24,177 nt of DNA, taken from Pyrodictiaceae archaeon. GTDB taxonomy: Archaea; Thermoproteota; Thermoprotei_A; Sulfolobales; Pyrodictiaceae. The stretch spans positions 1-24,177 of the forward strand of contig JALTZQ010000029.1 in the NCBI GenBank assembly GCA_027046105.1, read 5' to 3'. The translations under genes and the position numbers were made by a program. Shown piece by piece: positions 1 to 7,203 of this stretch. The notes below the pieces were generated by a model. That model did no database searches. It was not told the DNA's origin and saw only the letters and a list, made by a program, of their open reading frames with translations. The stretch's first letter is position 1; every line of letters begins with the position of its first letter.

Positions 1-1077
1 ATTACTGGTAGTTTCGCAGCATTCCTTGTCCTTCTAGGCCTCTACTACTATGTTGGGGTGCTTGGTGCTGGTGAGGTAGTAGATACCATAGAGTCTTTCT
101 ACGAGGAGAATATTAACTCGATTATAAACGCCATATTTGCACGTACACATCCATTAATCTATGAGCTATTGGCTGGAGAGTATGGTGTTCTCACTCTTGG
201 TCTACGCTATGCAATTGCTATTGTACTACCTATAGTAGCATTCTTCTTCACAGCGTATGCTGTCCTCGAAGATACTGGGTATCTACCTCGCTTAGCTGCA
301 CTACTAGACAATATATTCCGTAAACTAGGGCTTAATGGGCGTGCTATAATACCCTTATTCCTCGGCCTAGGATGTGTAACCATGGCGACCATTGCGACAA
401 GGGTTCTGTCGTCACGTAGAGAGAGGATGATAACAGCACTGCTCCTCGCCTTAGCTATACCATGCTCGGCTCAACAGGGTATAGTATTTGCACTACTCCC
501 TACACCCACAAGCCTCCTCATATGGGTCTTGACGATCTTTACTGTAATGATTATAGTGGCGGTAATGGCTAATAAGCTACTACCAGGCAAGCCGCCAGCC
601 CTCGCAATAGAGCTTCCTCCTTGGAGACTCCCTAGTCCGAGAAATATAGCTCTCAAGACCTATACTAGGCTCAAATGGTATTTTGTCGAAGTTCTCCCTC
701 TATTCCTTCTAGCAAGTGTATTCATTTGGCTTGGCCGGCTTACAGGCGTTTTCGATGTTATTGTGTCACTACTAGCTATACCTACAACAGCCATGGGCTT
801 ACCTAGTGAGGCGGCGACAGCATTCCTCTATGGCTTCTTCCGGCGAGACTATGGCGCAGCAGGACTCTACGATTTACGTGATGTATTTACGCCCATGCAG
901 TCAACCATTGCCGCGATAACGATAACACTCTTTGTTCCATGTATAGCTAACCTGCTTGTAATTGTTAGAGAGTTTAAACTCAAATACGCCTTGACAGTTT
1001 ATACCCTAAACATGACATTAGCATTCACTACTGGTATAATACTATACCATCTACTGTCCCTGATACCATTACTCTAA
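1..1077 (+). CDS. feoB: Ferrous iron transporter FeoB, C-terminal part (5' end outside window)
   Basis: The frame is open from base 1, so this is the 3' part of a longer gene; 358 codons are visible. FeoB imports Fe2+ through the cytoplasmic membrane; its N-terminal G domain would lie upstream of the window. The visible part is almost entirely membrane segments and carries the two FeoB core/Gate blocks: EDTGYLPRLA followed by the GLNGRAIIPLFLGLGC segment with its conserved Cys, then the IPCSAQQG motif, and a second half containing GFFRRDYGAAGL and LFVPCIANL. These are the duplicated Gate motifs known from FeoB. The DtxR-like gene starts 23 bases downstream on the same strand, which suggests one iron-uptake operon. 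No separate feoA is visible; it may lie upstream or be replaced by the FeoA-like domain of the next gene. Confidence 0.93.
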   Translation: MTGSFAAFLVLLGLYYYVGVLGAGEVVDTIESFYEENINSIINAIFARTHPLIYELLAGEYGVLTLGLRYAIAIVLPIVAFFFTAYAVLEDTGYLPRLAALLDNIFRKLGLNGRAIIPLFLGLGCVTMATIATRVLSSRRERMITALLLALAIPCSAQQGIVFALLPTPTSLLIWVLTIFTVMIIVAVMANKLLPGKPPALAIELPPWRLPSPRNIALKTYTRLKWYFVEVLPLFLLASVFIWLGRLTGVFDVIVSLLAIPTTAMGLPSEAATAFLYGFFRRDYGAAGLYDLRDVFTPMQSTIAAITITLFVPCIANLLVIVREFKLKYALTVYTLNMTLAFTTGIILYHLLSLIPLL

Positions 1078-1100
1078 ACCACAAGAAGGTCATTATATGG

Positions 1101-1823
1101 GTGATTTCCATGGACCATGAGACGCAAGGCTTAGAGAACACGTTAAGGGATCTCTGGATACGCATAGTTGAGGAAGGAGAGAAGATTCGTGTAGACAAAC
1201 CCAACGATACGATTAGGCTTCTCATAGAAAATGGCTATGCACGGGTGCAAGACGGGTTCATAGAGTTGACCGAGAAGGGGTTAGAGGCCGGGCGTAAACT
1301 TGTACGACTACACCGCCTTACAGAGAGGCTTCTTTTCGACGTGTTAGGGGCAGAGGAAGAGGTTTATGAGAGAGTAGCTTGTGAGATGGAGCACGTTATA
1401 CCCGAGGAACTCGAGGAAGCTATTTGTACACTATTAGGCCATCCAACAAAATGTCCTCACGGTAAACCTATTCCACCAGGTAGATGTTGTCTTGAGAGAA
1501 GGAGCTTTGTCCCAACACTTGTATATCCACTTACAGAACTAGCCCCAGGAACTGAAGCAAAAATAAGCTACATGGATGTCCCCGAAGAGACCTATACTCG
1601 TCTTATAGGTCTTGGTCTAGCACCAGGTAAACGCATTAAGATACATCAAACTAAGCCAACAACCATACTAAGTACCGGGGACACACAGGTTGCAATAGAC
1701 CGAGACACCGCCTCTAGGATATACGCTGTAGCACTTCACGTACCAAGGGAACAAAAAGAACAGCTGGGAAGACATCGATGGAGACTCCGGATAAGGCATA
1801 GAGGAGGTAGGAACAACGAATAA
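1101..1823 (+). CDS. DtxR/MntR-like metal-responsive protein with C-terminal FeoA-like domain
   Basis: This 240-residue protein is probably an iron- or manganese-dependent regulator of the adjacent feoB. Residues ~10-75 resemble the winged-helix part of DtxR proteins. Residues ~70-130 match the metal-binding/dimerisation domain: HRLTERLL, then CEMEH at 94-98, then LGHPTKCPHGKPIP at 112-125, as in the family. Residues ~138-214 form an SH3-like FeoA domain (LGLAPGKRIKIH). The stretch between EEGE and IENGYA (residues ~24-45) is shorter than the helix-turn-helix usually found there, so DNA binding is not assured. The tail after residue 215 is Arg-rich. The start is the GTG at 1101; an in-frame ATG at 1110 is an alternative. 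The alternative reading is a non-DNA-binding FeoB accessory protein. Confidence 0.75.
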   Translation: MISMDHETQGLENTLRDLWIRIVEEGEKIRVDKPNDTIRLLIENGYARVQDGFIELTEKGLEAGRKLVRLHRLTERLLFDVLGAEEEVYERVACEMEHVIPEELEEAICTLLGHPTKCPHGKPIPPGRCCLERRSFVPTLVYPLTELAPGTEAKISYMDVPEETYTRLIGLGLAPGKRIKIHQTKPTTILSTGDTQVAIDRDTASRIYAVALHVPREQKEQLGRHRWRLRIRHRGGRNNE

Positions 1824-1988
1824 TCCTTAGAACTCACCTAGCTATCACGGCTTTTAAGTCCATAAGCCTATTCTTGCAGTTTCTGGTTAATGGTGCAAAA
1901 CACTCTATGCTCTTATGGTTCAATGCGGTTCTATTCTGCTCCGAGAAAAGTGTTTAACTGGGTTAAGAGCTTTATCGAGGGAAGGCTT

Positions 1989-3134
1989 TCAGAATTTTTC
2001 GAGACTTGCTAGCTTCTTTAATAGTTCTGGTGGCTCTACGAAGATGTCCAATGGTAGCAATGCTAGTGCAGTATAGCTTGGCACATCGACTACCTGGGCT
2101 AGCCTTATGTCTGCAGCTATGCTAGCTATCACGTATGCTTGCTCACGGGTATATCCAGCTTGGACTAATATGTTTATTAACTCGACTATGGCTTGTTTTG
2201 CAGAGAGTGTTGCATCTTCAGAGGCTACTCCATCCTCTATACCTAGTCCCATTGGCGTAATGTACTTGGAGTAATTGAGTCTCCTAATGGAGCCCTCAGA
2301 TGGCCTAACAATGGGGAATCTTATGCCGTATTTCTTAGCACCTTCCTTTACGATTCCGAATCTTAGTCTAGCTCTTGCCCTCATCTCTATAGCTGTACCC
2401 GTAACCTCTCCATCACCTTGAACGAAGTGGGCATCTCCAGCTGAGAATAGTGCCCCCTTAACGAATACTGGGAAGTATATGCGTGAGCCGGGCGATAGAT
2501 ACCTTATGTCAAAGTTTCCTCCATTTTCTCTAGGAGGAATGGTCCTTAGCCCTTCACTGGCAATGGGTTCCCGTGGTGGCACAGCACCCTTGGGTGTCGG
2601 TGGTACTACTGCACCGCCTTTCCTTAGAAGCTCCTCTTCACGTTTCCTAATTCTCTCCATGAGCTCCCTTGAGGGGGCAACCCCCATGACACCTAGGAAG
2701 GGGTCTCCTGGAATCCTTACACCAGGTATTTCGGGTGAAACAGCATAACCACCAGTAATCCTCCAACGAGCCTTAAATGGCTTCGTAAACATGTCCCTTA
2801 GGAAGCCAAACCCTGGCAATATTATTGTGTAGCCAAACTCGTCTAGGGGTTCAACATCTAAGACCTCTACAACTAGCAAGTCCCCGGGTTCAACTCCTCT
2901 TACGTACACTGGGCCTGTCAAAGGATGAACAACGTCTAAGTTGGCTTTCTCGACATCCCCTGTACCAGGCTTATCCGTGATCTGGCCATCGAGGGCATCA
3001 CGGGTTTCGATTTCAACTATTTCTCCTGGTTCAACCTCGATTGTAGGCTTTATGTCGGGATGCCATCTATTATGACATATGTCTTGCTCGTCAATACAGT
3101 GTTTATGGGGATCTATTGCTATCTTTGTGGGCAA
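1989..3134 (-). CDS. Formamidase/acetamidase family amidohydrolase
   Basis: This 381-residue protein belongs to the FmdA/AmdA family, which hydrolyses short amides such as formamide or acetamide to ammonia and the acid in the cytoplasm. The N-terminal HNRWHP block, HPLTGPVYVRGVEPGD (residues 70-85), ENGGNFDIRYLSPGS (203-217) and GDAHFVQGDGEVTGTAIE (233-250) are family hallmarks; the last holds the conserved Asp, His and Glu region of the active site. The length fits the family. The start is TTG at 3134, chosen because GGTG lies 7 bases upstream; a TTTAAA at 3186-3191 could be its TATA box. It is divergent from the EamA-type gene and convergent with the regulator gene. The true substrate cannot be read from the sequence. 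Confidence 0.9.
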   Translation of the reverse strand: MPTKIAIDPHKHCIDEQDICHNRWHPDIKPTIEVEPGEIVEIETRDALDGQITDKPGTGDVEKANLDVVHPLTGPVYVRGVEPGDLLVVEVLDVEPLDEFGYTIILPGFGFLRDMFTKPFKARWRITGGYAVSPEIPGVRIPGDPFLGVMGVAPSRELMERIRKREEELLRKGGAVVPPTPKGAVPPREPIASEGLRTIPPRENGGNFDIRYLSPGSRIYFPVFVKGALFSAGDAHFVQGDGEVTGTAIEMRARARLRFGIVKEGAKKYGIRFPIVRPSEGSIRRLNYSKYITPMGLGIEDGVASEDATLSAKQAIVELINILVQAGYTREQAYVIASIAADIRLAQVVDVPSYTALALLPLDIFVEPPELLKKLASLEKF

Positions 3135-3185
3135 GAATATGCACCTCGAACGGTCACCGTTTTCCTATAATAACATGGCCTAGGG

Positions 3186-3191
3186 TTTAAA
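3186..3191 (-). promoter_or_regulatory. Possible TATA box of the amidase gene
   Basis: A TTTAAA hexamer lies about 54 bases upstream of the chosen TTG start, in the gap between divergent genes. With archaeal spacing of about 25 bases, transcription would start near 3162 and leave a leader long enough for the GGTG ribosome site. The hexamer is symmetrical, so strand is inferred from the distance only. Confidence 0.35.
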
Positions 3192-3299
3192 GGTAAACTC
3201 GCAAACCCACCAATTAACTGTTGCCTCTTCATTAAGCCTTCTCGTCAATAACCATTTTTGGACCCGAAGGCCATAACGGATGTGTTGGTGACTATAATT

Positions 3300-3719
3300 A
3301 TGCCGGCAAAATGGCTCGTTTACGCCCTACTTGCACTTCTCTTGTGGGGTGCCTGGGGCGCCGTTCTTAAGCTGGCATCTCGGAATATGGTATGGCAGCA
3401 ACTGTACTTCTATAGTGGGCTTGCAACTATTACAGCCGTCGTAGTAGTAGGTTTACTCAATGCACACTCAGTATTATCTGTCGGCAAGCTTGATGCATTA
3501 ATAGCAGTAGTTGCAGGTGTCTTCGGGACACTAGGCTACATATTTATGGTGAAATCTCTCGAGGCTGGTGGCGATGCCTCTATTGTTGTCCCTCTTACAG
3601 CACTATATCCTGCAGTGACAGCTGTAATAGCATTCACAGTGCTCAGTGAGAAACCTACATTAGAGAAGATAGTAGGTATAGTGCTCGCTATAGTAGCTGT
3701 ATACCTCTTATCAAGATAG
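3300..3719 (+). CDS. Half-size EamA/DMT-superfamily membrane transporter
   Basis: This 139-residue membrane protein has about four hydrophobic segments (roughly residues 5-22, 32-50, 60-80, 90-138 with a final pair). The segment LLWGAWGAVLKLASR near the N-terminus and the end (YPAVTAVIAF, LSEKPTLEKIVGIVLA) match one EamA repeat of the drug/metabolite transporter superfamily. Usual EamA proteins have two repeats and ten helices, so this is a single-repeat form that would need to dimerise, like the small multidrug resistance proteins. The start is the ATG at 3300, preceded by GGTGA at 3287-3291 with 8-base spacing; an upstream in-frame TTG at 3258 is a weaker choice. The substrate is unknown. 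Confidence 0.75.
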   Translation: MPAKWLVYALLALLLWGAWGAVLKLASRNMVWQQLYFYSGLATITAVVVVGLLNAHSVLSVGKLDALIAVVAGVFGTLGYIFMVKSLEAGGDASIVVPLTALYPAVTAVIAFTVLSEKPTLEKIVGIVLAIVAVYLLSR

Positions 3720-3975
3720 AGTTGACGCAAAACACAGAAACCTATTCTCCATGGCCACGGTAATTCTCCGTTCTCATAGTATTGATAATCTTAAGTGAGT
3801 GATAGTACTCACACTTGAGGCAAGCATTCAGCTTAACCCTCACCCTTCCAGCGACTCACTATGCCGCACTCGGCTATGGAATGGAGCAGCGACATTAAGG
3901 TTTCCTGAAGCCTACCCAGTACCAGGATAATCGTTATTCTTGCTTGAAGAGTTTTAGTGGGCATGCTGAAACAGC
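3720..3975. other. Intergenic region with a small inverted repeat
   Basis: No gene is seen between the EamA-type gene and the M20 gene. The region contains GTGAGT (3795-3800), a 6-base loop and ACTCAC (3807-3812); flanking bases CTTAA and ACTTGAG extend the pairing imperfectly. It could be a weak hairpin at the 3' end of the preceding transcript or an operator. No tRNA-like or C/D-box pattern was recognised. Confidence 0.4.
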
Positions 3976-3981
3976 TTTAAA
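3976..3981 (+). promoter_or_regulatory. TATA box for a probably leaderless M20-homologue transcript
   Basis: TTTAAA at 3976-3981 lies with its centre about 26 bases before the ATG at 4005, the distance at which archaeal transcription normally begins. No Shine-Dalgarno sequence occurs in between. The M20 gene is therefore probably transcribed without a 5' leader. This is inferred from spacing only. Confidence 0.55.
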
Positions 3982-4004
3982 CCAGAGAGTTTCTGGCGTT
4001 CTGC

Positions 4005-5384
4005 ATGGCGTTGGTGAGCTACTCCTTGTCTGAGCAGGCCAAGAGAATCCTAGACTATGTTCAGAAGAAGAGGGATGAACTTGTAGAGGAAGTTAGAAGG
4101 TTTCTCAGAATGCCTAGTATATCAGCTACGGGAGAGGGTATTGAGGAGACAGCGTCCTATCTCGTAGAGTGGATTAAGGAGAAGCTTGGTGGTAAAGCGG
4201 TATTGTTGCGATATGGTGGTCACCCCATAGTATATGGCTCAATCGGTACTAGTGGGAAGAAGGTTATTTTCTACAATATGTATGATGTACAACCTGTTGA
4301 GCCCCTTGAGGAGTGGGAGGTACCACCCTTCGAGGCAAGGATTGTCGAGGATAAGATTGTTGCACGTGGAGCCTACAATACTAAAGGAGCACTAATGAGT
4401 ATGCTACTAGGGATTAAGGCTTACCTTGAAGTTATCGGCGAACTCCCCGTCAATATAGTGTTTGTGCTAGAGGGTGAGGAGGAGCTTGGAAGCCCCTCGA
4501 TGCCCAAGTTCGTTGACGACAAGGGCTCTGAGCTACAGGGGGCAGACATGGTTTATTTCGCATTTCCCTCTGAAAGGGTCCCAGGTAAGCCTACGATAGT
4601 TCTTGGGAATAAGGGTATAGTCTTTGTAGAACTTGTAGCTAAGACTTCGAAATACGATGTACATAGTAGTCTTAGCCGTGGACTCTATAATCCAGCAGCA
4701 ATACTCTCAAGAATTGTATCGCACCTCATAGACCCCCTAGAAGGGCCGAGAATACCCTGGCTTGAGGAGAAAACCATTACGCCTTCAGACGAGGATTTAA
4801 AGTACTTAGACGATATAATGGAGGCGTATCCTGCTGAGGAGATCCTAAAAAGCTATGAAGTCTACAAGCCTCGGCTTAAGGGTAGAGACTGGTACATAGC
4901 AGTATACTTTAAGCCCACAGTCAACGTTGACGGCTTTATATCGGGCTATGTTGGGCCTGGAACAAAGACGATAACTCCGGCTGAAGCTAGGGTGAGACTT
5001 GACTTCCGCCTAGTACCCAACATAGAACCCGAAGACGTTATACAAGGTCTGAAAGAGCTAATAAAGAGACTTGGCCTTGAAGACCTCGTGGAAGTACATG
5101 TCCACGATGCATATACATGGAGCAAGACTAGTCCAAGCTCTCCTGCAGTTGAGAGAGCAAAGAAAGCATATTCTGCCATGAACGTGAAGCCCTACATTAT
5201 ACCAATAATACCTGGTTCAGCACCATCATACCTCTTTACTAGGAGACTCGGCATACCCATGGTATCTACAGCACCAGGTCACGGAGGAAGAGCTCATGCA
5301 CCCAACGAGTACATAACAGTTGATAGCATACCCGCCATTACAGCCTATACTGCAATACTGATAAGCACATACGCCAAGGACTAA
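4005..5384 (+). CDS. M20-family metallopeptidase homologue with substituted metal ligands
   Basis: This 459-residue protein has the overall plan of M20 dipeptidases/deacylases (ArgE/DapE/CPG2, carnosinase-like): a split catalytic domain with a lid/dimerisation domain at ~205-370. The lid keeps its conserved His in DVHSSL (H220). EGEEELGSPS (156-165) retains the catalytic Glu and ligand Glu, and the last ligand is H431 in AHAPNEYI. Other ligands are changed: the usual H-x-D block reads NMYDVQP (M92 for His, D94 kept), the bridging Asp block reads RGAYNTKG (N125 for Asp), and the second-metal Asp after ADMVYFA is replaced, probably by F187. It may be inactive, use fewer metals or have a new role. 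It may lead an operon with the HD-domain and FAH-family genes downstream. The start is the ATG, apparently leaderless. Confidence 0.85.
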   Translation: MALVSYSLSEQAKRILDYVQKKRDELVEEVRRFLRMPSISATGEGIEETASYLVEWIKEKLGGKAVLLRYGGHPIVYGSIGTSGKKVIFYNMYDVQPVEPLEEWEVPPFEARIVEDKIVARGAYNTKGALMSMLLGIKAYLEVIGELPVNIVFVLEGEEELGSPSMPKFVDDKGSELQGADMVYFAFPSERVPGKPTIVLGNKGIVFVELVAKTSKYDVHSSLSRGLYNPAAILSRIVSHLIDPLEGPRIPWLEEKTITPSDEDLKYLDDIMEAYPAEEILKSYEVYKPRLKGRDWYIAVYFKPTVNVDGFISGYVGPGTKTITPAEARVRLDFRLVPNIEPEDVIQGLKELIKRLGLEDLVEVHVHDAYTWSKTSPSSPAVERAKKAYSAMNVKPYIIPIIPGSAPSYLFTRRLGIPMVSTAPGHGGRAHAPNEYITVDSIPAITAYTAILISTYAKD

Positions 5385-5467
5385 TTAAATCAATCTAGCG
5401 GAAATGGTCATTTAGAGGACCTCATCTAGTGCCATGGCCTCTCTTCCTTCCTTGGGGGATTAAAGTA

Positions 5468-6040
5468 ATGCCCCAGTTAATGAGTCGTGAAGAGGCTCTA
5501 GAACTCCTTAGGAGAAATCTTAGAGACGAGAAGATGGTAAAACACTGTATAGCTGTTGAGGCTATAATGAGGTCTCTAGCTAGGAGGCTTGGAGAAGACG
5601 AGGAGTTGTGGGGGCTTATAGGCCTCTTACACGATATAGACTATGATGTCGTTAATAGGGATCCGAGGCTTCACGGGCTTAAAGCTATCGAGATACTAGA
5701 GGGGAGACTCCCGAGGGAGGCCTTAGAGGCTATAGCCCTGCATAATGAAAGAAACGGGTTCAAATCAACAATGGAGACTGCGAAACGTATATCTGTTGCA
5801 CTACGTGCTGCAGACCACATGGCAGGACTCATAGTGGCAACAACACTTGTAATGCCTAATAAGAAGGTTGAAGAGGTGAAAATTAGTACTCTTAAGAAGA
5901 AGTTCCGGTCAAAAGATTTCGCTAGAGGTGTTAGTAGGGAAAGGATAAAAGGTATTGAAGAGCTAGGACTGAGTCTTGAAGAGTTCTTTAAGCTATCTCT
6001 CGAAGCCGTTAAAGGAGTTGCAGCCGAGCTAGGACTCTAG
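5468..6040 (+). CDS. HD-domain hydrolase
   Basis: This protein of 190 residues carries an HD domain: a His in MVKHCIAVEAIM, the paired His-Asp in GLLHDIDYD, a later His in ALHNERNG, and an Asp in ALRAADHMAG, in the order typical of small archaeal HD phosphohydrolases. Such proteins usually cleave phosphate esters of nucleotides or related compounds in a metal-dependent way, but the substrate cannot be told here. The start is the ATG at 5468, with GGGGG about 8 bases upstream; an in-frame GTG at 5429 would add 13 hydrophobic residues, and GAGGAC lies upstream of that one too. It sits 83 bases after the M20 homologue and 44 bases before the FAH-family gene, so an operon is likely. Confidence 0.8.
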   Translation: MPQLMSREEALELLRRNLRDEKMVKHCIAVEAIMRSLARRLGEDEELWGLIGLLHDIDYDVVNRDPRLHGLKAIEILEGRLPREALEAIALHNERNGFKSTMETAKRISVALRAADHMAGLIVATTLVMPNKKVEEVKISTLKKKFRSKDFARGVSRERIKGIEELGLSLEEFFKLSLEAVKGVAAELGL

Positions 6041-6084
6041 CGACCTGATTATTAGCCTTCATAACCATAGGGTGGAGGGCTGAA

Positions 6085-6993
6085 ATGCACACACTGCTTG
6101 GGTATCGTGTATGGGCTTCGATAGGTATTGCACGAGCTCTCATGCCTGGCGGTCTTGTTGAGCCAGTAATTGTGTATAGGGGTAGAGTTTATTCTCTAAG
6201 TTCTTGGGGTTATACAAGTCTAAAAGAGTTCATGGTTGAAACACCGCCAGAGGAAACCGAGAAGATTGCCCATAGAGTTTCGAGACACGATCAGGGAGTT
6301 CCTCTAGGGGGAGTTAGACTCGTAGCTCCGATTGAGAGGCCTACAAAGATAATAGCTGTAGGCCTTAACTATAAGAGTCATGCTGAAGAGGTTGGTATGA
6401 AGCCTCCATCGGTTCCTGAGCTCTTTGTAAAAACACCTAACACTATCATAGGACCTGGAGACCCGATAGTTATCCATAACCCTAACCTAATGGTTGATGC
6501 TGAGGCTGAACTAGCAGTAGTCATAGGATTACCTGGTAGGGGAGTTGCTGAATCAGATGCTGAAAGTATCGTATGGGGCTACATGTGCTTCAATGACGTC
6601 TCAGAGCGTAGGGAGCAACTCTTATCTGGTGTAAGTCAGTGGTGGAAGGGGAAGAGTCGAGACACCTACTCTCCTACTGGCCCCCTCATAGTACCGCGGA
6701 CACAGCTTAATCCCAGGAAAGGCCTTAGATTAACCCTAACAATCACGGGGGAAAGGCTACAGGATGGAAATACCTTAGACATGATCTTCACTGTGGAAAC
6801 CATAGTATCGTATGCTAGCAGAGGTATACTGCTAGAACCTGGCGACATAGTTGCAACGGGTACACCAAGTGGTGTAGGCTTCACAAGGAAACCACCTAGG
6901 CTCCTAAAGGGAGGCGACATAGTTGAGGTATGTATAGAGGGCATAGGCTGTATAGAGAACCCAGTCATAGAAGACCTAGGCTCGTCATCATGA
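6085..6993 (+). CDS. Fumarylacetoacetate hydrolase (FAH) family enzyme
   Basis: This 302-residue protein has a variable N-terminal part (1-85) and an FAH catalytic domain. The family signature is clear: GLNYKSHAEEVG (93-104), the metal ligands E140 and E142 in DAEAELAVVIG and D171 in CFNDVSERR, the KSRDTYSPTGP block (190-200), and TGTPSGVGF near residue 260. Members hydrolyse C-C bonds of acylpyruvates, decarboxylate oxaloacetate-type acids, or hydrate/isomerise products of aromatic or sugar-acid breakdown. The domain alone does not decide between these; 2-keto-3-deoxy sugar-acid dehydratases also belong here. The start is well supported: GGTGGAGGG ends 4 bases before the ATG. Same strand as the HD-domain gene, with a 44-base gap. 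Confidence 0.88.
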   Translation: MHTLLGYRVWASIGIARALMPGGLVEPVIVYRGRVYSLSSWGYTSLKEFMVETPPEETEKIAHRVSRHDQGVPLGGVRLVAPIERPTKIIAVGLNYKSHAEEVGMKPPSVPELFVKTPNTIIGPGDPIVIHNPNLMVDAEAELAVVIGLPGRGVAESDAESIVWGYMCFNDVSERREQLLSGVSQWWKGKSRDTYSPTGPLIVPRTQLNPRKGLRLTLTITGERLQDGNTLDMIFTVETIVSYASRGILLEPGDIVATGTPSGVGFTRKPPRLLKGGDIVEVCIEGIGCIENPVIEDLGSSS

Positions 6994-7203
6994 ATAACGG
7001 TAGCCAAGGTATCTGTAGCACTAACCGCTTTTTGACAACACATATGTCCCTGGCATAACATTACACCATGAACAATTCTAGAGTTAGCCACTAGTCAGAG
7101 GGGTTCTAAGAGTGGTGTGAGGCTAGGCTTGTGTTGAGGACCAGGATTGCTATGGGTCTCCCTTCATTCATGTTGTGGAAATAGCATTTTGTTGCTAAAG
7201 CCT

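Noticed and set aside
3795..3812. GTGAGT/ACTCAC inverted repeat as a structured RNA or riboswitch
   Set aside because: The stem is only six pairs with imperfect extension and no conserved core of a known RNA was recognised. It is kept only as a note on the intergenic region.
6994..7203. Possible small RNA or gene in the gap between the FAH-family and ABC genes
   Set aside because: No open frame with a ribosome site, no C/D-box or tRNA pattern; a short T-run near 7029 may only end the FAH transcript.
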